The notes below the pieces were generated by a model. It was not told where the DNA came from, ran no database searches, and saw only the letters and a program-made list of their open reading frames with translations. From contig VAXS01000176.1 in assembly GCA_005883255.1 (NCBI GenBank), positions 1 to 9,212 on the forward strand: DNA of 9,212 bases. The letters run 5' to 3'. A program made the position numbers and the translations under genes. Position 1 is the stretch's first letter; each line of letters opens with the position of its first letter. The stretch is from Actinomycetota bacterium. GTDB taxonomy: Bacteria; Actinomycetota; Thermoleophilia; Solirubrobacterales; Solirubrobacteraceae. This document shows positions 1 to 7,403 of the stretch, in pieces.

Positions 1-11
1 ACCGTTCGGAC

Positions 12-2039
12 GTGCCGGACCAGTCCGACCTCGACCCGATCGCGCTCCGACGCTTTCTCGACGGCGAGAACGCGCTGGTCCGCGAGCACGTCCGGGCTGT
101 CCTGGTTCGCCCGGAGTTCGCCAAGGACGGCGAGCCCCTCACCACGGCCGAGTATCGCGAGCGGGTGATGGAGCGGGCGCGGATCCTGGCCAGAACTGGG
201 GGTCCTGCGCTGCTGTTTCCCCCGGAGTTCGGGGGCCTGGGACGGGTGGGCGCGGCGATCGCCGCATTCGAGACGCTTGCTCACAGCGACCTGTCGCTCC
301 TAGTCATGTGCGGTGTCCAGTTCGGCCTGTTCGGCGGCGCGGTCCATCACCTCGGGACCCGCAAGCACCACGAGCGCTACTTGGCCGACATTGCGTCCCT
401 GAAGCTCCCGGGCTGCTTCGCGATGAGCGAGACCGGCCACGGCTCGAATGTCCAGCAGCTCGAGACGACCGCCACCTGGGACGCGCAGGCCCGGGAGTGC
501 GTGATCGAGAGCCCCACCGAGTCGGCGCGCAAGGACTACATCGGCAATGCCGCCCGCCACGGGCGGCTGGCGGCGGTGTTCTGCCAGCTGATCGTCGGCG
601 GCGAGTCGCGCGGCGTGCACGCGTTGCTGGTCCCGATCCGCACCGACGACGGCTCGCCGCTCCCCGGGGTCGAGATCTCCGATTGCGGCGAGAAGCTGGG
701 CCTGAACGGCGTCGATAACGGGCGCCTGCGCTTCCACGGGGTTCGCGTCGACCGCGACGCCCTGCTCGACCGCTACGCCCAGGTCAGCCCGGAGGGCGAG
801 TACCGCAGCCCGATCGAGAACCCCAACCGCCGGTTCTTCACGATGCTCGGCACGCTCGTCCAGGGACGGGTGAGCGTGGGGGGCGCGGCGATCAGCGCCA
901 CCAAGTCGGCGCTGACGATCGCGATCCGCCACGGTGCCCAGCGGCGGCAGTTCGGCCCTCCAGACTCGGAGGAGGAGCTTCCCCTGCTCGACTTCCGCGT
1001 GCACCAGCGACGTCTCCTGCCGCGGCTGGCCACCACCTACGCGCTGCACTTCGCCCAGGAGGAGGTGGTGAGCGAGCTGGACCGCATCTTCGGCGCGCTC
1101 GGAGACGAGGACGAGGAGATCGAGCGCGACCGGCGTCAGCTGGAGACGCGGGCGGCCGGGCTGAAGGCGATCGCCACCTGGCATGCCACCGACACGATCC
1201 AGGCCTGCCGCGAGGCCTGCGGCGGCGCCGGCTACCTGGCCGTCAACCGCTTCGCGGAGCTCAAAGCCGACACCGACGTCTGCACCACCTTCGAGGGCGA
1301 CAACACGATCCTCCTGCAGCTGGTGGCGAAGAGCCTGCTCACCGGGTACCGCGACCACTTCGGCGACCTGGGGCCGATCGCCACCGCCGGCTTCGTGGCG
1401 GCGCAGGCCTGGGAGACCGTGGCGGAGCGCACCGCCGGGCGGGAGCTCATCCAGCGACTCACCGACGACCTGGTGCCGGCGCGCGAGCGCGAGGAGGACC
1501 TGCTCGACCGGGGGTACCAGCTGGGCCTCTTCCGTTGGCGCGAGGGTCACGTGCTGTCGGGAGCGGCGCGCCGCCTGCGACGGGGGCTGAGCGGCGACGC
1601 CGACCAGTTCGAGGTGTTCAACGACTGCCAGGACCACCTTCTCACCGCGGCCCGGGCGCACGTGCACCGCGAGATCCTCGAGTCGTTCTGCGCCGCGATC
1701 GAACGCGCCGACTCCGGGGTACGCACCGTGCTGGAGACGCTCTGTGACTTCTACGCGCTCGCCGAGATCGAACGCGACCGAGCCTGGTTCCAGGAGCACG
1801 GGCGCATCTCCTCCACGCGGGCGAAGATGGTGACCCGGACCGTCAACCAGCTGTGCGCGGCGCTGCGGCCGCACGCAGAGGAGCTGGTCGACGCCTTTGG
1901 CATCCCCGACCAGATCCTGGCTGCGCCGATCGGGCTGCCGGGAGGCGAGGCCAGCCGGACGGCGATGGCGGACATCGGGGACGAGCTGCCCGACGTGGGG
2001 TCGGTCCTGGAGCGAATCGGGGAGGCGGCCGTCAGGTGA
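12..2039 (+). CDS. Acyl-CoA oxidase / acyl-CoA dehydrogenase family flavoprotein
   Basis: This 675-residue protein should carry out the first step of fatty-acyl-CoA degradation, FAD-dependent alpha,beta-desaturation to trans-2-enoyl-CoA. It resembles peroxisomal-type acyl-CoA oxidases more than 380-residue dehydrogenases. It has the oxidase length, the flavin/substrate motif FAMSETGHGSN (residues 136-146), a GVDNG stretch near 236, RRQFGPP near 311, EACGGAGYL near 405, and CTTFEGDN at 424-431. Glu428 is the expected catalytic base. A helical ACOX-type C-terminal domain fills about residues 450-640. Whether electrons pass to O2 (oxidase) or to an electron-transfer flavoprotein (dehydrogenase) cannot be read from sequence. 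The GTG at 12 is a plausible start because the family's N-terminal pattern begins soon after. No stop lies in the 11 bases before it, so the true start could be upstream of the window. It is the first visible gene of the operon, and its stop overlaps the thiolase start. Confidence 0.9.
   Translation: MPDQSDLDPIALRRFLDGENALVREHVRAVLVRPEFAKDGEPLTTAEYRERVMERARILARTGGPALLFPPEFGGLGRVGAAIAAFETLAHSDLSLLVMCGVQFGLFGGAVHHLGTRKHHERYLADIASLKLPGCFAMSETGHGSNVQQLETTATWDAQARECVIESPTESARKDYIGNAARHGRLAAVFCQLIVGGESRGVHALLVPIRTDDGSPLPGVEISDCGEKLGLNGVDNGRLRFHGVRVDRDALLDRYAQVSPEGEYRSPIENPNRRFFTMLGTLVQGRVSVGGAAISATKSALTIAIRHGAQRRQFGPPDSEEELPLLDFRVHQRRLLPRLATTYALHFAQEEVVSELDRIFGALGDEDEEIERDRRQLETRAAGLKAIATWHATDTIQACREACGGAGYLAVNRFAELKADTDVCTTFEGDNTILLQLVAKSLLTGYRDHFGDLGPIATAGFVAAQAWETVAERTAGRELIQRLTDDLVPAREREEDLLDRGYQLGLFRWREGHVLSGAARRLRRGLSGDADQFEVFNDCQDHLLTAARAHVHREILESFCAAIERADSGVRTVLETLCDFYALAEIERDRAWFQEHGRISSTRAKMVTRTVNQLCAALRPHAEELVDAFGIPDQILAAPIGLPGGEASRTAMADIGDELPDVGSVLERIGEAAVR
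2019..2025 (+). promoter_or_regulatory. Shine-Dalgarno site of the thiolase gene
   Basis: GGGGAGG lies 10 bases before the GTG at 2036, inside the end of the oxidase gene. It decides the thiolase start, and the GTGA overlap makes the two genes translationally coupled. Confidence 0.6.
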
Positions 2040-3325
2040 GACGGGCGGATGGCCGTCGTGCCGCCATCCTGGGCGGCAACCGCATCCCGTTCGCCCGCCG
2101 CGACCGCGAGTACTCGCGGGCCTCCAACCAGGACATGCTCACCGCCGCGCTCGACGGGCTGATCAGCCGCTTCGGGCTCCAGGGCCAGCGGCTGGGCGAG
2201 GTGGCCGCGGGCGGAGTCCTAAAGCGCAGCCGCGACTTCAACCTGGCGCGGGAGTGCGTACTGGGCAGCGCGCTGTCCCCCGAGACGCCGGCCTACGACG
2301 TCCAGCAGGCGTGCGGCACCGGCCTCGAGACCACGATCCACGTCGCCAACAAGATCGCGCTCGGGCAGATCGAGTCCGGCATCGCCGGCGGAGTGGACAC
2401 CACCAGCGACGCGCCGATCGAGATCAACGACGACCTGCGCCGCCTGCTGCTTGAGCTCAACCGCGCACGCTCGACATCGGCGCGTCTCGCCCTGCTCGGG
2501 CGGGTGCGGCCGGGACAGCTGGTGCCCGCGATCCCCCGCAACGAGGAGCCGCGGACCGGCCTGTCGATGGGCGAGCACCAGGCGATCTCCACCCAGCGCT
2601 GGGGCATCGCGCGCGCCGAGCAGGACGAGCTCGCGGTCGAGAGCCACCAGCGGCTGGTGGCCGCCTACGAGCGGGGCTTCTTCGAGGACCTGGTCACGCC
2701 GTTCCTCGGGCTCGAGCGCGACGGGAACCTGCGGCCCGACGCCTCGATCGAGAAGCTGGCCCAGCTCGATCCGGTCTTCGGCAACGGCGCGGAGGCGACG
2801 ATGACGGCCGGGAACTCGACTCCGCTCACCGACGGCGCCTCCGCGGTGCTGCTGGCCAGCGACGAGTGGGCGGCAGAGCACTCGCTGCCGGTGCTGGCCC
2901 ACCTGGTCGACGCGGAGACCGGGGCCGTGGACTTCGTCCACGGAGACGACGGACTGCTGACGGCGCCGCTGTACGCGGTCCCGCGGCTGCTGGACCGGAA
3001 CGGGCTGTCGCTCCAGGACTTCGACTTCTACGAGATCCACGAGGCCTTCGCCTCCCAGATCCTGATGACGCTGAAGGCGTGGGAGGACCGGGCGTTCTGC
3101 GCCGAGCGCCTGGGCCTCGATGAGCCGCTGGGCTCGATCGAGCGTGAGAAATTGAACGTGAACGGATCCTCGCTGGCCGCCGGGCATCCGTTCGGAGCCA
3201 CTGGCGGGCGCATCGTGGCGACGCTGGCCAAGCTGCTGTTCGAGCGGGGCTCGGGCCACGGGCTGATCTCGATCTGCGCGGCCGGGGGCCAGGGCGTGGC
3301 GGCGATCCTGGAGCGCGACGCGTGA
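2036..3325 (+). CDS. fadA2: Acetyl-CoA C-acyltransferase (thiolase, FadI/FadA2 type)
   Basis: The product has 429 residues, full length for the FadI/FadA2 branch. It would cleave 3-ketoacyl-CoA with CoA to acetyl-CoA and a shortened acyl-CoA, or run the reverse Claisen condensation. The catalytic set is complete: nucleophile Cys93 in QQACGTG, His335 in EIHEAF, His384 in GHPFGATGG, and the second cysteine Cys414 in ICAAGGQG. The TAGNSTPLTDGA stretch typical of thiolases lies near residue 260. I chose the GTG at 2036 because it forms a GTGA overlap with the preceding stop, has a good ribosome-binding site (GGGGAGG, 2019-2025), and leaves a family-typical start (AAILGGNRIPF). The reading frame stays open upstream to 1853, but that extension is only a shadow of the oxidase gene. 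M. tuberculosis Rv0243 (FadA2, about 440 residues) is the comparison in mind. I see no lesion in this gene. Confidence 0.93.
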   Translation: MRRADGRRAAILGGNRIPFARRDREYSRASNQDMLTAALDGLISRFGLQGQRLGEVAAGGVLKRSRDFNLARECVLGSALSPETPAYDVQQACGTGLETTIHVANKIALGQIESGIAGGVDTTSDAPIEINDDLRRLLLELNRARSTSARLALLGRVRPGQLVPAIPRNEEPRTGLSMGEHQAISTQRWGIARAEQDELAVESHQRLVAAYERGFFEDLVTPFLGLERDGNLRPDASIEKLAQLDPVFGNGAEATMTAGNSTPLTDGASAVLLASDEWAAEHSLPVLAHLVDAETGAVDFVHGDDGLLTAPLYAVPRLLDRNGLSLQDFDFYEIHEAFASQILMTLKAWEDRAFCAERLGLDEPLGSIEREKLNVNGSSLAAGHPFGATGGRIVATLAKLLFERGSGHGLISICAAGGQGVAAILERDA

Positions 3326-4509
3326 CCCCGGATCGCTACCAGTCGATCGCGAACTCGCCGCTGGGCGCCTCGGTCGACGGGCGGGGGGAGTTCGCGGCGC
3401 TGGTCTTCGACGCCAGCGGGATCGACGACAGCGCGCGGCTGCGCGCCCTGTACGACTTCTTCCATCCCCTGATGCGGTCGCTGCGCCGCAGTGGCCGGGT
3501 GCTGGTTCTGGCCGGCGTGCCGGAGGCGGCCGGCGGACCGCGCGCGGCCACCGCGCAGCGCGCGATCGAGGGCTTCGTCCGGTCGGTGGCCAAGGAGATT
3601 GGACGCAACGGGAGCACCGCCCAACTGGTCCGGGCGGCCGAGGGCGCGGAAGGCGCGATGGAGTCGACCCTGCGGTTCCTGCTCTCGGCGCGCTCCGCCT
3701 TCGTCGACGGCCAGGCGGTCCGGATCGAGGCGGTGGGCTCGGAGGACGTGGCCGTGCCCGAGGACTGGGACCGGCCATTGGCGGGCCGGATCGCGGCCGT
3801 CACCGGCGCCGCGCGAGGCATCGGCGAGGCGATCGCCGAGACGCTGGCGGGCCAGGGCGCCGAGGTGCTCTGCATCGACGTCCCCGCCGCGGGTGAGGAC
3901 CTGTCGGAAGTGGCCAACCGCGTCGGCGGCACTTCGCTGGCGCTTGACATCACCGACGCGCGGGCGCCGGACCGCCTGGCCGAGCACATCAGGCAGCGGC
4001 ACGGGCGCGTGGACGTGTTCGTCCACAACGCCGGGATCACCCGCGACAAGACCCTGGCCCGAATGGCGCCGGAGGCCTGGGACGCCGTGCTCGACGTGAA
4101 CCTGTCCAGCCAGGAGCGCATCGACGACGCGCTGCTCGGCGGGGGGCTGCTGGGCGCGGGCGGGCGGCTGGTGTCGGTTTCGTCGGTGAGCGGCATCGCC
4201 GGCAACCGGGGACAGTCCAACTACGCCACCAGCAAGGCGGGCGTGATCGGGATGGTGGCGGCGCTGGCCCCGGCGATGCGCGAGCGCGGCGCGACGGTCA
4301 ACGCGGTCGCGCCGGGGTTCATCGAGACGGCGATGACCGCGGCGATGCCGGTGGCCGCCCGCGAGGCCGGACGTCGGACGAGCAGCCTGGTCCAGGGCGG
4401 CCAGCCGGTCGACGTGGCGGAGACGATCGCCTGGCTGGCGAGTCCGGCGTCCTCCGGGGTGAACGGAAACGTGGTCCGCGTCTGCGGCCAGGCGCTGATC
4501 GGCGCCTGA
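3322..4509 (+). CDS. fabG4: FabG4-type 3-ketoacyl-CoA/ACP reductase (high-molecular-weight SDR), N-terminally shortened
   Basis: This 395-residue protein has a short-chain dehydrogenase domain (about 150-395) behind a smaller N-terminal domain, the layout of high-molecular-weight FabG. Visible motifs are the nucleotide-binding TGAARGIG (161-168), HNAG (235-238, where NNAG is usual), Asn260, Ser288, Tyr301 and Lys305 (YATSK), and PGFIET. It should interconvert 3-ketoacyl and (R)-3-hydroxyacyl thioesters; the M. tuberculosis homologue FabG4 (Rv0242c) uses NADH and accepts CoA thioesters. FabG4 is 454 residues with catalytic Ser347/Tyr360/Lys364. Here every catalytic residue is exactly 59 lower, so the catalytic domain is colinear and all the missing length is N-terminal. 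The first 15 residues still look like the family's N-terminus, so the loss seems internal, around 3361-3380. The GTG start overlaps the thiolase stop (GTGA), with GGAG at 3310-3313. The catalytic domain looks intact. Confidence 0.9.
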   Translation: MTPDRYQSIANSPLGASVDGRGEFAALVFDASGIDDSARLRALYDFFHPLMRSLRRSGRVLVLAGVPEAAGGPRAATAQRAIEGFVRSVAKEIGRNGSTAQLVRAAEGAEGAMESTLRFLLSARSAFVDGQAVRIEAVGSEDVAVPEDWDRPLAGRIAAVTGAARGIGEAIAETLAGQGAEVLCIDVPAAGEDLSEVANRVGGTSLALDITDARAPDRLAEHIRQRHGRVDVFVHNAGITRDKTLARMAPEAWDAVLDVNLSSQERIDDALLGGGLLGAGGRLVSVSSVSGIAGNRGQSNYATSKAGVIGMVAALAPAMRERGATVNAVAPGFIETAMTAAMPVAAREAGRRTSSLVQGGQPVDVAETIAWLASPASSGVNGNVVRVCGQALIGA

Positions 4510-4968
4510 GCTTCCGTGGAGACGGTCGAGCTCGAGTCCGCGCCGTCGCTGGCGTCGCTGTACGCGCGCGCGATGGTGGCGCCGATCGTGCCGGGCGGGG
4601 CCGCCGAGCTGCCCGACCGCCGGCTGGCGTTGGCGGGCGCCGAGGTTTCCGCCGGTCAAGTCGCGGCCTACTCGCGCGTGTGCGGATTCGGCATGCGGAG
4701 CGTCGCGCCCGGGACCTATCCCCACGTGTTGGCGTTCGCCCTGCACATGAGGCTGATGACCGAGCGCTCGTTCCCCTTCTCGGTGCTGGGGCTCGTGCAC
4801 ATCGCGAACCGGATCGACGTGCTGGCCCCCATCGAGATCGGCACCCGACTGGACCTGACCGTGTGGACCGAGGACCTGCGGCCGCACAGGCGCGGTCGTC
4901 AGTTCGAGCTGGTGACGGAGGCGCAGAGCGACGGCGCGGCGGTGTGGCGGGGCCGCAGCACGTACCTG

Positions 4969-4975
4969 AAGTCTG
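4969..4975 (+). other. Apparent deletion junction in the hydratase gene
   Basis: Upstream, the YLK of the N-terminal hotdog ends at 4971. Downstream, CTG-CAC-CCG (LHP, 4973-4981) continues as the segment that normally follows the catalytic histidine. The T at 4972 could be the last base of that lost CAT histidine codon. No long direct repeat is visible at the junction. Confidence 0.6.
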
Positions 4976-5250
4976 CACCCGCTCTCGGCGCGCCTGTTCG
5001 GGTTTCCCGGCGCGATCGCCCACGGGATGTGGACCAAGGCCCGCTGCCTGGCCGCTTTCGAGGGCCGGGTGCCGGAGACGTTCGCGATCGACGCCGCCTT
5101 CAAGTCCCCCCTCCGCATCCCGGGGAAGGCGCGGCTGCGAAGCGGCCGCCGCGATCGCGGCTGGGCATTCCGCCTCGAGAGCCCGGACGGAGAGCGCACC
5201 CACCTGATCGGCTCACTGTCGGACGACCCCCGAGTTCCGTCGGACGTGGA

Positions 5251-5254
5251 CTAG
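5251..5254. other. CTAG palindrome carrying both convergent stop codons
   Basis: Bases 5252-5254 read TAG on the + strand and end the hydratase frame. Bases 5253-5251 read TAG on the - strand and end the hydrolase. No intergenic space and no terminator hairpin separates the two convergent operons here. Confidence 0.9.
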
Positions 5255-6420
5255 GAATTGGCGGCGTCGAAGAACCGGGCGATCGCGGCGTGGGTCTCGC
5301 GCGGACGCTCGAGCTGGGGGACGTGGCCGCAGTCGAGCTCGACGTGCTCGGCGTTGGGAAGGGCCTCCGCGACATGCCGGGCGAAGGCCGCGGGGACGAG
5401 CCGGTCGTGGCGGCCCCACACGAACAGGGCCGGCGTCTCCAGCATCCGCAGCCGGGGCCAGAAGCCGTTCTCGCCCTCGGGCTCCTCGAGGTAGATGCTC
5501 CGCGCGGCGGCGTAGAAGGCCGCGCGCCCGCGGGGGGTCTGGTATGCGCGCAGGAACTCGTCCACGCCGGCCGCCGCCCAGCCCGACTGCGCGCCGGGAA
5601 TCAGGCCGCGCACGATGCGCTCGACCAGGCCGCGGGGAGCGACCTGGAGCAAGCCCAGCTCGGGGCGCACCCACCGCAACACCCCCGCCCAGGGGCGCTC
5701 GCGGCGCCAGGCCAGCGAGGAGGACAGCAGCGCGACGCGCCGGACGCGCTCCGGGTATCGGAGCGCCACCTCGAGCGCCACCCGGCCGCCCATGCTGTTG
5801 CCGATCAGGTGCACGCGGTCGAGCTGAAGCGCGTCGAGCAGGCCGATCACCGCGCGGGCGAAGTACAGGGCGTCGTAGGGGGCGCCCAGCGGCTTGACCG
5901 AGTCGCCGGACCCGGGCAGGTCCGGCGCGACGATCCGGAACCGTCCGGCCAGGGCGGCGGTGGTGGGCAGGAACGAGATCTTGGTCCCGCCCAAGCCGTG
6001 GAGGGCGACGACCGGGTCGCCCGTGCCGGCGTGGAGCGTCGACAGCCTCCCGAGCCGGGTGGGCACGGACTCGAACTCCAGGCGTCCCGGCTGCCTCATC
6101 CCGCTGGTGGCGGCCAGCAGCCCCACGCCGAGGTGGAGGTTCTGGCGGACCGTCAGCCGGCCAGAGCGGAAGGCGTCCATGCCGCCGCGGACGTCGTCGG
6201 CGATCGCCGCCCAGGTGGCGGCGTCCGCGCTCAGAAGCGCCTGCGGGTGGCCGTCGGGCTCGACCAGCCGCGCGCCCCGCGGGTCGACCACCACGTCGTG
6301 CGCCTCGCCACCGGAGACCTCGAGGCGGACGCGCGCGCCGCGGGCCGGGGCGTCGAGGACGCCGGGGTCGTAGCGCTCGACCAGCGCGCGCAGCGCGGGC
6401 GGGGCGCTCGTCACCGCCAT
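5251..6420 (-). CDS. SCP2-like domain fused to an alpha/beta-hydrolase
   Basis: This protein has 389 residues. Residues 10-105 look like an SCP2 sterol/lipid-carrier domain (ALLSADAATWAAIADD near 61-76, then AFRSGRLTVRQN at 83-94). Residues 125-389 form an alpha/beta-hydrolase. It has the oxyanion HGLGG (141-145), DLPGSGDS (167-174), the nucleophile elbow GNSMGG with Ser209, Asp339 in GRHD, and His366 in GHVPQLERP, so the catalytic triad is complete. The probable substrate is a hydrophobic ester or thioester delivered by the carrier domain; the exact substrate cannot be read. There is no signal peptide, so it is probably cytoplasmic. The ATG at 6420 is one base after the TGA of the upstream acyltransferase gene, so the two are co-translated. 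The TAG stop shares the CTAG palindrome with the stop of the converging hydratase gene. Confidence 0.9.
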   Translation of the reverse strand: MAVTSAPPALRALVERYDPGVLDAPARGARVRLEVSGGEAHDVVVDPRGARLVEPDGHPQALLSADAATWAAIADDVRGGMDAFRSGRLTVRQNLHLGVGLLAATSGMRQPGRLEFESVPTRLGRLSTLHAGTGDPVVALHGLGGTKISFLPTTAALAGRFRIVAPDLPGSGDSVKPLGAPYDALYFARAVIGLLDALQLDRVHLIGNSMGGRVALEVALRYPERVRRVALLSSSLAWRRERPWAGVLRWVRPELGLLQVAPRGLVERIVRGLIPGAQSGWAAAGVDEFLRAYQTPRGRAAFYAAARSIYLEEPEGENGFWPRLRMLETPALFVWGRHDRLVPAAFARHVAEALPNAEHVELDCGHVPQLERPRETHAAIARFFDAANS

Positions 6421-6421
6421 T

Positions 6422-7345
6422 TCACCCGACGACCGGGAGCCCTCGCTGGTTGGAAAGCCTGGTCAGCGTCCGCTGCATCGTCCCGGTGACCAGGCGGTAA
6501 CCCTCCTCGACGTCCGGCCTGGGGCCCAGGCGCTCGCGCAGGTCCAGGGGCCGCAGGACGCGCAGCGCGATCTTGGACGGGAGCGGGACGCGCCCGGGCA
6601 GGTCGAGGATGGTGACCCCGAACGGCGGGCCGAGCACCGGCGGCAGCACCTTCAGGCGCAGCAGGCGATCCAGCTGCAGCGCGCGCGCCAGCCGGCGGCC
6701 CCGTCCCAGGAAGAGCGCCGTCTCCTGGCCGCCGATCGCCACCACCGGGACGATCGGCACCCCCTCGCGCAGCGCCAGCTCGACGAACCCCGTCCGCCAG
6801 GCGAAATCGATTTGACCCGACTCCCACGAGGGCCGGTAGGTCTCGTGGTCGCCACCGGGGTAGACCAGCAGCGCCGCGTCGCGGCGAAGCGCCCGCCGCA
6901 TGTTCTCCGGCGAGGCCGGGACCGTCCCGTAGCGCTGCGCCAGGGCCCGGGTCCCGGGGAAGCTGAACACCAGGTCGTGCGCCAGCTGGTGGAAGCGCCG
7001 CTCGGGTCCGAAGCGGTCGTAGAAGCTCTGGGCGAACACGAAGGTGTCCGCGATCAGGGTGCCGCCGGAGTGGTTCCCCACCAGCAGCACCGGGCCCTCC
7101 GCGGGGATGTTCTCCAGACCGCGCACGTCGGCCCGGAAGTAGGCGCGCGAGGCCAGCCGGAGCGCGGGCAGGGTCTCGCGGATGTAGTCGGGATCGCGCG
7201 CGTCGAACGGGTCGGCCGGCCCGCCGCCGTCCGCCGCCTCGGCCACGTCGGTGGCGACGGCGCCCAGCATCCGCAGATAGCTCTGGAGCAGATCGGACCC
7301 GCCGCGGAGCAGGCTGGACAGCTGGCTGGTGCCGGGCATGGTCAC
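6422..7345 (-). CDS. PlsC/MGAT-like lysophospholipid or glycerolipid acyltransferase
   Basis: This protein of about 307 residues probably transfers an acyl chain from acyl-CoA (or acyl-ACP) to a glycerolipid or another hydroxyl acceptor. The acyltransferase signature is LVGNHSGG (88-95) with Asp100. It is an H-x7-D arrangement rather than the classical H-x4-D, as expected in the MGAT-like branch. The second block is VYPGGDHETYRPSWE (161-175), matching the PGGDxExxRP motif of that branch, followed by VPIVPVVAIGG (196-206). There is no clear multi-pass membrane region, so peripheral membrane attachment is likely. The start is either GTG at 7345 or ATG at 7339, two codons in; no strong ribosome-binding site settles it. 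It is the first gene of a two-gene operon with the SCP2-hydrolase, which suggests shared lipid remodelling. The acceptor is unknown. Confidence 0.88.
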   Translation of the reverse strand: MTMPGTSQLSSLLRGGSDLLQSYLRMLGAVATDVAEAADGGGPADPFDARDPDYIRETLPALRLASRAYFRADVRGLENIPAEGPVLLVGNHSGGTLIADTFVFAQSFYDRFGPERRFHQLAHDLVFSFPGTRALAQRYGTVPASPENMRRALRRDAALLVYPGGDHETYRPSWESGQIDFAWRTGFVELALREGVPIVPVVAIGGQETALFLGRGRRLARALQLDRLLRLKVLPPVLGPPFGVTILDLPGRVPLPSKIALRVLRPLDLRERLGPRPDVEEGYRLVTGTMQRTLTRLSNQRGLPVVG

Positions 7346-7393
7346 CAGCTACCCGGTCTGGCGGACGCGCCAACTTCCGGCGGTGTGCCCCGT

Positions 7394-7399
7394 TCTAAT
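7394..7399 (+). promoter_or_regulatory. Candidate -10 element in the divergent intergenic region
   Basis: The region 7346-7447 separates the divergent acyltransferase and zinc-finger genes. Its only AT-rich patch contains TCTAAT (5 of 6 matches to TATAAT) within a small inverted repeat TTCT-AATC-AGAA (7393-7404). No convincing -35 box is seen. On the - strand a GGAAGTT lies at 7373-7379, loosely like an ECF sigma -35 element, without a clear -10. Confidence 0.3.
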
Positions 7400-7403
7400 C
7401 AGA

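Larger units (their letters stand above)
4516..5254 (+). pseudogene. htdX: MaoC/HtdX-type (R)-enoyl-CoA hydratase, internal deletion and frameshift
   Basis: The intact family member is a double-hotdog (R)-specific enoyl-CoA hydratase / 3-hydroxyacyl dehydratase, which fits between the reductase and the oxidase of this operon. Codons 1-152 (GTG at 4516 to about 4971) give a normal N-terminal hotdog: TYPHVLAFALHM, FPFSVLGLVHIANRI, RPHRRG and WRGRSTYLK. The C-terminal half then continues in the next reading frame from about 4973 to the TAG at 5252-5254, with ARLFGFPGAIAHGM and FKSPLRIPGKARLR. That second frame is closed by a TGA at 4967-4969, so the switch lies at about 4970-4975. The linker and the GDxNPxH hydratase-2 motif with its catalytic Asp and His are absent. 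About 45 residues are missing relative to HtdX as I remember it, and the lost length must be 2 modulo 3. The first frame stays open to 6489, but beyond 4975 it is only antisense to the hydrolase gene. A real mutation and an assembly error are both possible. Confidence 0.82.

Noticed and set aside
300..1874. Long - strand open frame opposite the oxidase gene
   Set aside because: The translation has no recognisable motif and is low in complexity, whereas the + strand protein has complete family motifs; this is a GC-rich shadow.
4960..4985. Programmed ribosomal frameshift in the hydratase gene
   Set aside because: No slippery heptamer or stimulatory structure was recognised, and a frame change alone would not restore the missing catalytic GDxNPxH segment.
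2219..5199. Long - strand open frames (2219-3778 and 3028-5199) opposite the thiolase, reductase and hydratase genes
   Set aside because: They are Arg/Pro/Gln/His-rich without domains and lie opposite genes with intact catalytic motifs.
4976..6489. Continuation of the hydratase first frame as one 657-residue + strand protein (4516-6489)
   Set aside because: Beyond about 4975 the translation loses family motifs and becomes Arg/Gly/Pro-rich, and from 5251 it lies opposite the well-supported hydrolase gene. It is open only because of high GC.
6411..7373. Second - strand frame overlapping the acyltransferase gene
   Set aside because: The translation is Arg/Ala/Pro-rich and lacks motifs; the NHSGG and PGGD motifs are in the other frame (6422-7345).
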